Below are positions 9,015 through 17,740 of a stretch of 64,000 nt of DNA, piece by piece. This DNA is from Halopseudomonas xinjiangensis (GTDB taxonomy: Bacteria > Pseudomonadota > Gammaproteobacteria > Pseudomonadales > Pseudomonadaceae): NCBI GenBank assembly GCA_011050525.1, contig DRFO01000016.1, forward strand, positions 1 to 64,000, written 5' to 3'. A program made the translations under genes and the position numbers. The notes under the pieces are model-generated. The model had not been told where the DNA came from and searched no databases. It worked only from the letters and a program-made list of their open reading frames with translations. Numbering within the stretch: the first letter of the stretch is position 1; every line of letters begins with the position of its first letter.

Positions 9015-10142
9015 TTACTCGGTCAAGGCAGTTTTGGTGGCGTCAGCATGCCATTCGTAAACCACGAAATTGAAATCCTTCAGGTCGCCTTTTTCGTCGA
9101 AGCTCAGCACGCCGGTAGGCGTATCGAAGCTGTTCGAGCGTAGCGCCTCGGCGACTTCCTCGGTGTCGGTAGAGCCGGCTAGCTTGATGCCGTCGGCAAT
9201 TATCTGCACCGCAGCGTAAGCTGGGAAGACGAACGGACCGGAAGGGTCTTCGTTCTTGGCTTTAAAGGCTTCTACCAGTTTAGCGTTCTTCGGATCTTCA
9301 TCGAATGCCTTGGGCAGGGTAACCAGCAGTCCTTCCGATGCTTCCCCGGCGATGGCCGAAATGTCGCTGTTGCCCACACCTTCCGGGCCCATGAAGCCGA
9401 CGTCCAGACCACGCTCGGCTGCCTGGCGCAGGATCAGGCCCAGCTCAGGGTGATAACCCCCGTAATAGACAAAGTCGACTTCGCTCTGGCGCAGTTTGGA
9501 GATCAGTGCAGAAAAATCCTTGTCGCCAGCGGTGATGCCTTCAAAGACCGGCACATCAATGCCGCCTTCGATCAGTACGTCCCGTACCGCTGTTGCGATA
9601 CCTTCACCGTACTGCTGCTTGTCATGAATGACGGCGACTTTCTCCGGCTTGACCTGCTCGACAATGTACTTGCCAGCGGTCGGGCCCTGGAGGCTGTCCA
9701 GGCCGATGGTACGGAAGACCAGTTCATAGCCGCGTGAGGTGATTTCCGGGCTGGTGGACGCCGCGGTCACCATCAGAATGCCTTCGTCTTCATAGATGTC
9801 GGATGCGGGCTGGGTAGAGCTTGAGCAGAGGTGACCAACAACGAACTGAATCTCTTCATTCACGATGCGGTTGGCAACGGCGACCGCTTGCTTGGGGTCA
9901 CAGGCATCGTCGAATACAACCCCTTCCAGCTGGGCGCCATTTACGCCGCCCGCTGCGTTGATCTGCTCGATAGCCATTTTCGCGCCGGTGAATTGCATGT
10001 CGCCGTACTGGGCAACTGGCCCGGTTACCGGTCCCGCAAGGGCAATCTTGATGTTGTCGGCGGCCAGTGCAAAACTGCTGGCTCCGGCCATGGCGGCAAC
10101 CGCAATAAACTGAGAAAGCGCTTTCTTGTGTGCCTTTTTCAT
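9015..10142 (-). CDS. braC: Branched-chain amino acid binding protein BraC/LivK
   Basis: A 375-residue periplasmic solute-binding protein with a signal peptide ending near SSFALA. The mature start IKIALAGPVTGPVAQYGDMQ, the ligand-site region GHLCSSSTQPASDIYEDEGI and the tail TGVLSFDEKGDLKDFNFVVYEWH closely resemble Pseudomonas BraC as I remember it. The start at 10142 is chosen because the signal peptide begins there; the frame is open 32 codons further upstream. It delivers Leu/Ile/Val (and probably Ala/Thr) to BraDE. Confidence 0.93.
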   Translation of the reverse strand: MKKAHKKALSQFIAVAAMAGASSFALAADNIKIALAGPVTGPVAQYGDMQFTGAKMAIEQINAAGGVNGAQLEGVVFDDACDPKQAVAVANRIVNEEIQFVVGHLCSSSTQPASDIYEDEGILMVTAASTSPEITSRGYELVFRTIGLDSLQGPTAGKYIVEQVKPEKVAVIHDKQQYGEGIATAVRDVLIEGGIDVPVFEGITAGDKDFSALISKLRQSEVDFVYYGGYHPELGLILRQAAERGLDVGFMGPEGVGNSDISAIAGEASEGLLVTLPKAFDEDPKNAKLVEAFKAKNEDPSGPFVFPAYAAVQIIADGIKLAGSTDTEEVAEALRSNSFDTPTGVLSFDEKGDLKDFNFVVYEWHADATKTALTE

Positions 10143-10419
10143 TTTTGTGCTCACTTGGGGGTTATCCGTAAGATCGAACAGCTCGTGGGGGTGCAGGCGA
10201 AGCCTTCTCCCTGGAACTGTACCGGAGCAGTTTAGCAACGGCTACCAATGCTGGGAATCAAGCGGCTTCGTTTTGTCTGTAAATGTCCCTAAAATGCAAA
10301 AAAATTACCGATTGGTGACAATATGAGGTCACTTGGGTTGATTGCCGCCAGAGAGAGGTCTCGTTTTCCCGATGATGAGCAGCTAATATGCCCGCGCCAA
10401 CCCTTGCAGGAGACGTCCA

Positions 10420-10719
10420 ATGTCCATCCCCTCAGATGCCTATGCCGCTATTCTGGGCGCGACAGCCCAAATTGAATGGAAAACGCTTGAGCCACATTTT
10501 GCTCGCGGCCAGTTACTTTGGGTGGCGAAAGACACGGATCTGGTGGAAGCGGCTGAGGCGTTGATTGGCGACAACGCCGCGCTGGTCAAATCCTGGATGG
10601 AGGCTGGAAAGTTGGCGGTGGCAACGGATGAACAGGCTGCCGACTGGCATGAGCGGGATCCGCAAAATCTATGGGCGGTTGTCGTGCGCCCTTGGGTGTT
10701 GGTGCAGGAAAAAGAGTAG
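10420..10719 (+). CDS. DUF2288 family protein
   Basis: A 99-residue soluble protein with the DUF2288 pattern: IEWKTLEPHFARGQLLWVAKDTDLVEAAEALIGDNAALVKSWMEAGKL followed by LWAVVVRPWVLVQ at the C-terminus. A GGAG lies about 7 nt before the ATG. The function of the family is unknown. It is divergent from braC and convergent with the downstream ABC operon; a short GCCGG/CCGGC inverted repeat follows its stop. Confidence 0.75.
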   Translation: MSIPSDAYAAILGATAQIEWKTLEPHFARGQLLWVAKDTDLVEAAEALIGDNAALVKSWMEAGKLAVATDEQAADWHERDPQNLWAVVVRPWVLVQEKE

Positions 10720-10745
10720 CGCCGCCGGCTGAATCCGGCCCTCAT

Positions 10746-11510
10746 TCAAGCCAGTCGGATTCTCAGCCAGGCACTCAAGGCATCTACCAGCAATACCATC
10801 AGCAACATGGCGATAATCACACTTATGGCCTGCGGCTGCTGGAACAGGCTGAGGGTCACATAGAGCATCTGCCCCAGCCCTCCAGCCCCGACGAAACCCA
10901 AAACCGCCGCCATGCGGATGTTGTTTTCCCAGCGGTAAAGACTGTACGCCACCCATTGCGGCAATACGCCGGGAAAAGTGCCATACAGGAATGCTGCAAC
11001 CGGGCCCGCTCCGCTGTCGCGCAAGGCTTTGGCCGGGGCGGTCGGTACGTTTTCCAGAGCTTCGGCAAATAATCGCCCCAACACACCGGTAGTATGCAGG
11101 GCAATGGCGAGGGTGCCAGCAAAGGGACCGAGCCCGGCCGCCAGCACCATCAGGGCCGCCCACACCAGTTCAGGAACCGAGCGCAACGTATTGAGCAGCA
11201 AGCGGGAGGATGCTTTGGCGAGCCGCCCAAGCCGTCCCGCCGCCAGCAAGCTCAGAGCCGCCCCTGAAAGCCCGGCCAGCAGGGTGCCAATTGCAGAAAT
11301 CGCCAATGTTTCCAGCGCCCCGTGGAATATCTGCCGGAGCCAGCCAGAAGAAAGATCGGGCGGGAAGAACGCTTGGGTGTAGCCGAGCATTTGCGTCGCG
11401 CTGTCGCTGCGAAACAGCCCCGCCAGATCCATCTCCAGATAACTGAATGACGCCACCAGCGCGGCGATGAGCGCCATGACCCAGAGCAATGCCTCCAGTC
11501 TTTTGCTCAT
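10746..11510 (-). CDS. PhnE-type ABC transporter permease (second permease)
   Basis: A 254-residue inner-membrane permease of the phosphonate-transporter type, with several hydrophobic helices and the coupling motif EALENVPTAPAKALRDSGAGPVAAFLYGTFPGVLPQW, then RMAAVLGFVGAGGLGQMLYVTLSLFQ near the C-terminus, typical of PhnE/PtxC. It ends the four-gene operon and overlaps the upstream permease by 4 nt. The two permeases probably form a heterodimer. The substrate is discussed under the binding protein. Confidence 0.85.
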   Translation of the reverse strand: MSKRLEALLWVMALIAALVASFSYLEMDLAGLFRSDSATQMLGYTQAFFPPDLSSGWLRQIFHGALETLAISAIGTLLAGLSGAALSLLAAGRLGRLAKASSRLLLNTLRSVPELVWAALMVLAAGLGPFAGTLAIALHTTGVLGRLFAEALENVPTAPAKALRDSGAGPVAAFLYGTFPGVLPQWVAYSLYRWENNIRMAAVLGFVGAGGLGQMLYVTLSLFQQPQAISVIIAMLLMVLLVDALSAWLRIRLA

Positions 11511-12343
11511 GCCAGCCTCCGGCGCAGCAGAGTGCTCAATTGGTCGGCCAGCAACACCAGAACGAGAAAGGTAAGCAGGATGCTCGCCACTTCACCGCCG
11601 GCTAGCATGCGGATCGACAGATCGATCATCTGTCCCAGCCCGCCTGCCCCCACAAATCCCATGATGACCGAAGCACGCACCGCACATTCCCAGCGATACA
11701 GGGTGTAGGACGTCAGTTCCTGAACCGCACCGGGAAGGATCCCGTAGAAGAACGCAGCCAGTCGCGAGCTACCGGCCTGAAGCAAGGCGCGGGCAGGACG
11801 CTGATCGACTGACTCGTAGATTTCCGCATACACCTTGCCAAGCATGCCGCTGTAGGTAATCGCGATGGCCAGCACGCCCGCCGTCGGCCCAAGGCCTACG
11901 GCCCGGACGAACAATAGCGCCCAGACGATTTCGGGGATACTGCGCAGAATAATCAATAGCAGCCGCACCGGGTACCGCGCTGCGCTACGCCAGCTATTCG
12001 TCTGGCCATTGAGTAGAGCGGATACAGACAGGGCACGGCTGGACAGCAGGCTCAGCGGGACAGCTACAAGAAGCGCGAGCGCCAGGCCGGCGGTGGCCAT
12101 TGCCAGTGTTTCCAGCGTCGCCGTGCCCAGCAGGCGCAAGAATCCCGGCGATAGGTCTGGCGGCCAGAAGCCGGAAAGGAACCGACCGAAAGTGCCCAGG
12201 TTCGCCGGATCAAACAACATTACCAGGTTGAATTCGGTGAGCAGTAAACCCGGCCAAAGCAGAACCAGCAACGTGATCGTAATCAGCAGCCTTGGCGCTG
12301 CGGCGGGATCCCGGTTGTCCGACCGAGCTAAGGCTAAAGACAT
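11507..12343 (-). CDS. PhnE-type ABC transporter permease (first permease)
   Basis: A 278-residue permease homologous to the next gene: coupling loop EIYESVDQRPARALLQAGSSRLAAFFYGILPG, then ASVIMGFVGAGGLGQMIDLSIRM. It overlaps the ATPase gene by 10 nt and the second permease by 4 nt, so all are coupled in one transcript. The two permeases share the same architecture and probably arose by duplication. Confidence 0.85.
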   Translation of the reverse strand: MSLALARSDNRDPAAAPRLLITITLLVLLWPGLLLTEFNLVMLFDPANLGTFGRFLSGFWPPDLSPGFLRLLGTATLETLAMATAGLALALLVAVPLSLLSSRALSVSALLNGQTNSWRSAARYPVRLLLIILRSIPEIVWALLFVRAVGLGPTAGVLAIAITYSGMLGKVYAEIYESVDQRPARALLQAGSSRLAAFFYGILPGAVQELTSYTLYRWECAVRASVIMGFVGAGGLGQMIDLSIRMLAGGEVASILLTFLVLVLLADQLSTLLRRRLA

Positions 12344-13170
12344 CGCGGAGCCGTTCGGAGTATGCCTGTGCCCGCCCCGAGACCCGCGGGTCTCGCAGGT
12401 CGAACAACCTCATGGCCTTGCTCGGCAAGGCTCTGGTTGGCATACAGCGCGCTCAGATCATCATCGGACACCTGCGCGCTGGGCCGGTCGAACAGCACGT
12501 TTCCGTCGCGCAGGCCGATTATCCGCTGGAAATGCCGCAGGGCCAGATCGACCGCATGCAGGCTGGCAACCAAGGTTACCCCGCGATCAGCCGCAATGCG
12601 GTTGAGCAGCGCCAGTGTATGGTCAGCGAGTACCGGGTCCATGGCAGACACGGGCTCGTCGGCCAGCAGCAAGTCCGCTCGCTGATACAGCACTCGGGCT
12701 ATGCCTACACGCTGTAATTGTCCTCCTGACAGTTGATCGCAACGGACAAAGAGCTTGTCGTCCAGGTCCAGGGGTTCCAGCATGGCGCGAGCGCCGGGTA
12801 TGTCCAGCGGATAGCAAAGGGATACAAGGGCGCGGGATAATGACCAACTGCCCAGGCGCCCGGCCAGAACTGCTGTAATCACGCGCTGGCGAGGCGGCAG
12901 CGGAGGGCTTTGATGTATCAGACCGATGCGCGTACGCAGCCGTTTCAGGCCGCGAGCCTGCAATCGCGCCGGATCGTCCCCCAGCAAGTGCAGCTGGCCG
13001 GCGCTTGGCATCAGGCCGGTGCCCAGAAGCTGTAACAGGGTGGTCTTCCCGGCACCCGAAGGCCCTATGACAGCCACGCGTTCACCGCTGGAGATTTGCA
13101 GAGTCAGCTGTCGCAAAGCCTGAAATCCGCCGGGGTGGGTCAAGCCCACCCCTTCAAGCGCAATGGTCAC
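12334..13170 (-). CDS. PhnC-type ABC transporter ATP-binding protein
   Basis: A 278-residue ABC ATPase with Walker A GPSGAGKTT (about 36-44), signature LSGGQLQRVGIARVL, Walker B LLLADEPVSAMDP and the switch HAVDLALRH. The conserved LIHQSPPLPPRQRVITAVLAGRLGSWSLSRALVSL is characteristic of PhnC-like proteins. The C-terminal 25 residues (proline- and arginine-rich) lie beyond the usual end. It energises the two PhnE-like permeases. Confidence 0.87.
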   Translation of the reverse strand: MTIALEGVGLTHPGGFQALRQLTLQISSGERVAVIGPSGAGKTTLLQLLGTGLMPSAGQLHLLGDDPARLQARGLKRLRTRIGLIHQSPPLPPRQRVITAVLAGRLGSWSLSRALVSLCYPLDIPGARAMLEPLDLDDKLFVRCDQLSGGQLQRVGIARVLYQRADLLLADEPVSAMDPVLADHTLALLNRIAADRGVTLVASLHAVDLALRHFQRIIGLRDGNVLFDRPSAQVSDDDLSALYANQSLAEQGHEVVRPARPAGLGAGTGILRTAPRCL

Positions 13171-14033
13171 TGCAACAGACCCGCCGCGCGCGCAGCGTCT
13201 TCAATGCCCGCATAGTTTTCCGCCCGCGTTTCAACGAAACGCGAGGCGCGTTGCAGATCCAGAATGGCTTTGTGCTCGGGGTTATCGGGATCGAGGTTCA
13301 AAAAAGCCTGTGTGATCCGTTCTATCAGTTCGGGATCCAGATCACCGCGGACGGTCCAGTTGTAGTCAAAATAGGGCGGGGTGCGTTGGTAAACGCGAAC
13401 CTTGTCGGTATCGACCTTGCCGTCTTCGACCAGTTTTTCCCAGACGGAGGAGTTCAACACCCCCGCATCTGCCCGGCCGGATTCAACCCAGGCTACGGTG
13501 GCATCGTGCGCGCCCGAATAACCGACACGGCTGAAGAACGTGTCCGCATCGACGCCAGCTTTTAGCATGAAATAACGGGGCATCAAATGGCCAGAGGTGG
13601 ATGAGACTGAGCCAAAGGCGAAGCTCTTGCCCTTCAGATCCGCATGGGCGTTGATGTTCTTGTCGGCAGTAATAAAGGTGCTGGTAAAAACCTGATCCTG
13701 CTCACGCTGCACCAGGGGCAGGGCGTCGCCGGTTCGCAGACGGGCCTGGACGAAGGTAAAGCCGCCGAGCCAGGCCATGTCGAGGCGCTTGGCACCAAGG
13801 GCTTCAACTACGCCAGCGTAGTCCGATACCGGCTGGAACTGGACCTCCATGCCCAGCTGCTGCTCAAGGTAACTGCCCAGCGGCTCGAACTTGCGCAGCA
13901 GTTCAGTGGGTGCCTCATCGGGAATGGCGGATACTCGCAACACCTCTTGGGCGGCGTGGGCCGTCGGAAAAAGTGTAGCAACAGACAGGCACAAACCGGC
14001 CATGACGGCCAGCGGTCGTTTGATCATCGACAT
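13167..14033 (-). CDS. Phosphonate/selenate-type ABC transporter substrate-binding protein
   Basis: A 288-residue periplasmic binding protein with a signal peptide ending at TAHA. The motifs VSAIPDEAPTELLRKFEPLG, MAWLGGFTFVQARLRTG, FAFGSVSSTSGHLMPRYFML and YFDYNWTVRGDLDP match what I recall of the family annotated as putative selenate ABC transporter binding protein, a branch of the PhnD superfamily. The true ligand (selenate, phosphonate, phosphite or another oxyanion) is not proven by sequence. GGAG lies 6 nt before the ATG. It is the first gene of the operon and overlaps the ATPase gene by 4 nt. Confidence 0.8.
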   Translation of the reverse strand: MSMIKRPLAVMAGLCLSVATLFPTAHAAQEVLRVSAIPDEAPTELLRKFEPLGSYLEQQLGMEVQFQPVSDYAGVVEALGAKRLDMAWLGGFTFVQARLRTGDALPLVQREQDQVFTSTFITADKNINAHADLKGKSFAFGSVSSTSGHLMPRYFMLKAGVDADTFFSRVGYSGAHDATVAWVESGRADAGVLNSSVWEKLVEDGKVDTDKVRVYQRTPPYFDYNWTVRGDLDPELIERITQAFLNLDPDNPEHKAILDLQRASRFVETRAENYAGIEDAARAAGLLQ

Positions 14034-14206
14034 ATGTTTCTCCGGTTCAATAGCGGAAGACTCCTGACCGGGTGTCGAAGCCGATCAGGGCGTGGCGCAA
14101 GTGTACTGCATCGCTGGCTGCAGGCAAGCAAGCCGGCGTAGTTCCTGCATCCAACTCCGTCGAACCTTCTGATAAGGTAGCGCTTCATCTTTCAAGGATT
14201 TTCGCC

Positions 14207-15022
14207 ATGACCTGGCCAGTCGCTGCCAATCTGTCGTTGCTGTTTGCAGAATTACCCTTGATCGACCGAATCAATTGCGCAGCACATGCGGGATTTGATG
14301 GCGTAGAAATCCAGTTTCCCTACGATGTCAGCGCGCAGAGCCTGGCAGTTGCCCTGGCCAATGCGCAGATGCCGCTGGTATTGATAAACGTGCCAGCGGG
14401 GGACCTGTTGGCCGGCGGAGCAGGGCTCGCTGGAGTGCCCGGACGGGAAGGCGATTTCGCGGACGCGCTGCAACAGGCGCTGGAATATGCGCAGAAGGTT
14501 CGCCCGCTGAAGATCAACGTGTTGCCTGGGAAGCTGGTGCAAGGAGTCGAGCCACAGGCCGCTCTGGATGTGCTGGCAGCAAACCTCTTCAAAGCGGCGA
14601 GCGCCTTTGCGGAACTGGGTGTTCAGGTTACCTGCGAGGCGATCAACCGACGCGATATGCCGGGCTTCCTGATCGCTTCGTCAAGGGAGCTGAAGGATCT
14701 GCTGGCGCGCGTCGATCATCCCAATCTTTCTGCGCAGCTGGATTTCTATCATATGGCCCAGGCTGGCGAGACGCTGGAGGGATCCGTAAATGAACTGGCT
14801 GGACGCATCGGGCATGTGCAGTTCGCTGACTGGCCGGGCCGCAGAGAGCCTGGCAGTGGCGGGTTGAATTTTTCCGAAGGGTTGGAGGCATTGCGCGCCC
14901 AAGGCTACGGGGGGTGGCTGTCAGCTGAGTATCGTCCGAGTGGCGAAACCAGTCAGGGCCTGCAATGGCTCGACGCCTGGGCGACTGCGGGATGGATCAG
15001 GCCCCGGGGCCACAACGAATGA
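14207..15022 (+). CDS. hyi: Hydroxypyruvate isomerase / 2-oxo-tetronate isomerase-like TIM-barrel protein
   Basis: About 271 residues of an AP-endonuclease-2-type TIM barrel. Conserved are WPVAANLSLLFAELPLIDRI at the start, GFDGVEIQFPYDV, the metal-site region VTCEAINRRDMPGFLI, and HVQFADWPGRREPGSGGLNF near residue 205-225, all typical of Hyi/OtnI. It would interconvert hydroxypyruvate and tartronate semialdehyde, or act on a 2-oxo-tetronate. The start is set at 14207 (CAAGGA upstream); an open frame extends upstream but overlaps the divergent promoter region. No other glyoxylate-pathway gene is nearby, so the pathway is uncertain. It overlaps the convergent lipoprotein gene by 26 nt. Confidence 0.78.
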   Translation: MTWPVAANLSLLFAELPLIDRINCAAHAGFDGVEIQFPYDVSAQSLAVALANAQMPLVLINVPAGDLLAGGAGLAGVPGREGDFADALQQALEYAQKVRPLKINVLPGKLVQGVEPQAALDVLAANLFKAASAFAELGVQVTCEAINRRDMPGFLIASSRELKDLLARVDHPNLSAQLDFYHMAQAGETLEGSVNELAGRIGHVQFADWPGRREPGSGGLNFSEGLEALRAQGYGGWLSAEYRPSGETSQGLQWLDAWATAGWIRPRGHNE

Positions 15023-15443
15023 CCTCGGCGCTGGCGAGCTTGTCACCCGCCGCTGACTCCAGCCAGCCGACGGAGGTCCAGCCTAGCCGGTTTGCTACCA
15101 GACGGTATTCTTCCCCCGCTGCGAACCCATCGAAATTGACTGCCATTATGCAGCTGCGACGCTGAACCTCTGTGGCCAGCCCGCCGGCGGAAACTCGGCC
15201 CGGGGCCTCATAGCGGAATCGAACCCGCACCTCATGGGGGCCTGGGTCAATATCGGGAAATTGCAGTCCATCGACGAGTTCGCCATCAAGGCGGTACGCG
15301 CTCAGCTCATCGGTTGGGCTGATCGTGTCCAGCGTTACCCTCGCCATATCGTCACTCAGAGGCGGTGTGGGCCGATGGGCGCAGCCTACTGCAACCATCG
15401 ACGCGAACAGCAATAAAGATCGCACTAACCAGAACCGCATCAT
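14997..15443 (-). CDS. Hypothetical lipoprotein
   Basis: A 148-residue protein with a lipoprotein signal (lipobox VGC, Cys21), then a beta-rich soluble domain containing IDPGPHEVRVRFRYEAPG, a PEGA-like or carbohydrate-surface fold pattern in which a small ligand or cell-wall contact is possible. I do not recognise a named family. It follows the SBP/sensor fusion with a 4-nt overlap, so both are in one transcript and may cooperate at the envelope. Confidence 0.6.
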   Translation of the reverse strand: MMRFWLVRSLLLFASMVAVGCAHRPTPPLSDDMARVTLDTISPTDELSAYRLDGELVDGLQFPDIDPGPHEVRVRFRYEAPGRVSAGGLATEVQRRSCIMAVNFDGFAAGEEYRLVANRLGWTSVGWLESAAGDKLASAEVIRCGPGA

Positions 15444-16672
15444 TTGCCTCCAACCAAACCGTTCATGCGCAAGGCGCGCTCTATGTCCAACCCGACGATC
15501 ATAATGCCGATGAGGTTTCCCTGCTGGTCCCGGATCTGACTGCTGACATGGGCCTGGTAGGATTGAGTGGATTGATCATAGACCAGATCCCCGAGATAGA
15601 CTGCAGAATCCCGGGCGAAAAACGCATCGGAAAACTTGGCTTCGTCGCCCTGCCAGAAGTCCGTGGTGATTTCGCTAGCCGCCAGGTTCAGCCCGTGGCG
15701 ATCAGTCACGATGATTTCCGACACCAGACCTTCCAGCGCAGCCTGGCGCTCCATTAGCCTGGCGGACAGTGGATGGGACAGTACCTTGTTGATGAGCGGC
15801 TGGTCGGTGGCGTCCCGCTCGTCTCGCCATTGACTGTCGAGCTGCAAGATTCGCTCGACAGTCAAGCCTCCATGCTCCTTGTTCTGCTGGACCACGCTGG
15901 CGATAACATCTGGATTGGCAGGCCAGTTGCCGAAAAGATCCGCATGCAATGAGATGAGTTTTGTCCGCTCCAGCTCATCCAGTCGGGCTACTTCCGGGGC
16001 ACAGACGAAGACGTGATTGTTGAACCTATCCATAAAATCAGCTTTGTCGCTGAGAAAATGGTTTGAAAAATAAACGCCAAGGTTCGTGTATTGCTGGAAC
16101 TGCTCTACGCGCGGGCGCATGGTGTCAGGCAACTGAGTCAGTTCAATTCGCAGGGTGCGCTGGTCTGCCAGAAAGGCGTCAATACGCCGGGACTCCAGGA
16201 GCCTCAATAGCTGTCCGGTATTGTTGACCAGCGTATCGATCGCATACCCGTTACGCTTTAGCCATGCGACTTGGTTGCTGCCGCGCACGCCGCCGATGCG
16301 GGGCGCTTCCATTGATCTGTCCGTTTGCGGTGAGTATTGCTGGTCGCTATACCAGTACCATTTTTCCAGCGTCAACGGTGCCGATAGCTGTGCAAATTCT
16401 TCCGCCCTGGGCATATGGCTGGCGGAGAAAAAGCCGTCGGCTCGCTGCATCTTGACTTCATGAATGGCTCGTTCCCAGGGCATGACCCGGATGCTGTATG
16501 GCTCGTTCAGGGCGCGCAGAATGCAACTCAGGACGGCGACGGACGTCCCGGTGAGAAGGTCCCCTTCGCGCACCTGATAGGGAGGGAAAATATCAGTGGT
16601 CAGCTTGATGGGCTCAGCGGTGGCAAAAAGGGCAAATAAAAGGAATCCCAAGGCTATCGGCAGGCGGCGCAT
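15440..16672 (-). CDS. Secreted fusion of an amino-acid-type solute-binding domain and a Cache/PDC-like sensor domain
   Basis: A 410-residue protein. Residues 1-19 are a signal peptide; about 20-245 form a type 3 solute-binding domain (IKLTTDIFPPYQVREGDLLTGTSVAVLSCI, then MQRADGFFSASHMPRAEEFA, RRIDAFLADQRTL). Residues about 285-400 look like an extracytoplasmic PAS/Cache domain: VSEIIVTDRHGLNLAASEITTDFWQGDEAKF followed by YQAHVSSQIRDQQGNLIGIMIVGLDIERAL. No membrane helix or transducer domain follows, so the protein appears periplasmic. It may hand a ligand signal to a separate sensor. The combination is unusual. It overlaps the downstream lipoprotein gene by 4 nt. Confidence 0.7.
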   Translation of the reverse strand: MRRLPIALGFLLFALFATAEPIKLTTDIFPPYQVREGDLLTGTSVAVLSCILRALNEPYSIRVMPWERAIHEVKMQRADGFFSASHMPRAEEFAQLSAPLTLEKWYWYSDQQYSPQTDRSMEAPRIGGVRGSNQVAWLKRNGYAIDTLVNNTGQLLRLLESRRIDAFLADQRTLRIELTQLPDTMRPRVEQFQQYTNLGVYFSNHFLSDKADFMDRFNNHVFVCAPEVARLDELERTKLISLHADLFGNWPANPDVIASVVQQNKEHGGLTVERILQLDSQWRDERDATDQPLINKVLSHPLSARLMERQAALEGLVSEIIVTDRHGLNLAASEITTDFWQGDEAKFSDAFFARDSAVYLGDLVYDQSTQSYQAHVSSQIRDQQGNLIGIMIVGLDIERALRMNGLVGGK

Positions 16673-16875
16673 GGACTCGTCCTTGGTATATTCTGATTTG
16701 CCTAACTATAGATCAGTCCCGGCGCGATGGCAGCCTGGCTATAAGCCTGACTGCTAAACACCAATCAGCTACGTGCATAGCGCTGGTGGCAGCGAGGGTT
16801 GAAGGGCATGCTATTCAGCGAATTTATTATCAGCTGCGCCTTCGATCAGTCCGGGCCCACACAGGAGAATGATTT

Positions 16876-17724
16876 ATGCATGAACTCAATGGCAAGGTGG
16901 CGGTAATCACTGGCGGCGGAAGTGGTCTGGGGCGCGAGCTCGCGTTGCGCTGTGCGGCCCGTGGCATGAAGCTGGTGCTGGGTGATGTCGATGAGAAAGG
17001 CATGGCCGAGACGGTCCGTCTGGTCGAACAAGAGTTTGTCGGTACCGAATCAGCAACCATGCGTCTTGACGTGTCCAGGCTTGAGGAAGTGCAGGCGCTG
17101 GCGGATCTGTGCAAAAGCAGATTTGGCGCTGCGCATCTGATATTCAATAACGCGGGTGTGAGCGTCAACGGTCCCGTCTGGACCAATACCCCCGCCGACT
17201 GGGAATGGGTGCTGGGCGTCAACCTCTATGGCGTGGTCTGGGGCGTCAAGGTGTTCACCCCGATGCTGATAGAGCAGGGCGAAGGGCATATCGTAAACAC
17301 CGCTTCTGCCGCTGGCTGGCTGAACGGTCCGAGTAGCGGCATTTATAACGTCAGCAAGACGTCAGTGGTCGCCATCTCTGAAACGCTGGCGCTGGACCTG
17401 CGTGACGTGGGCTCGAAGGTTGGCGTGACCGTGCTTTGCCCGGCCTTCTTTCCTACCGGCATTCACCAGTCCGACCGCAACCGGCCGGCAGACAAAGCCG
17501 ACACGGCAGAGAAAAGCGAAGTGTCTTTGAAACGCGCCGCTGCGTTGAAATACGCGGTGGAAAACGGCCGCATCCCTGCGTCGGATATCGCCGAAATGAC
17601 CCTCAAAGCCGTTGAAGACGAGCAGTTCTACGTGTTTCCGCATCGCAAGATCAAGCAACTGATCAGCCTGCGCGCCGAAGCGGCTAGCGTCGAGAAAGAT
17701 GTTTTCGATTCAATGAATCCCTGA
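16876..17724 (+). CDS. Short-chain dehydrogenase/reductase (SDR)
   Basis: A 282-residue classical SDR: cofactor motif TGGGSGLG (12-19), NNAG (91-94), and catalytic S144, Y157, K161 (YNVSK). The C-terminal 60 residues (EDEQFYVFPHRKIKQLI) are typical of the SDR branch that reduces or oxidises larger hydrophobic substrates in Pseudomonas and mycobacteria. The acidic residue after strand 2 (LGDVD) suggests NAD(H) preference. The substrate is unknown. It is monocistronic, has GGAG 7 nt upstream of the ATG, and is followed immediately by the BIME array. Confidence 0.8.
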   Translation: MHELNGKVAVITGGGSGLGRELALRCAARGMKLVLGDVDEKGMAETVRLVEQEFVGTESATMRLDVSRLEEVQALADLCKSRFGAAHLIFNNAGVSVNGPVWTNTPADWEWVLGVNLYGVVWGVKVFTPMLIEQGEGHIVNTASAAGWLNGPSSGIYNVSKTSVVAISETLALDLRDVGSKVGVTVLCPAFFPTGIHQSDRNRPADKADTAEKSEVSLKRAAALKYAVENGRIPASDIAEMTLKAVEDEQFYVFPHRKIKQLISLRAEAASVEKDVFDSMNP

Positions 17725-17740
17725 GAAATAGCTTTCTTTC

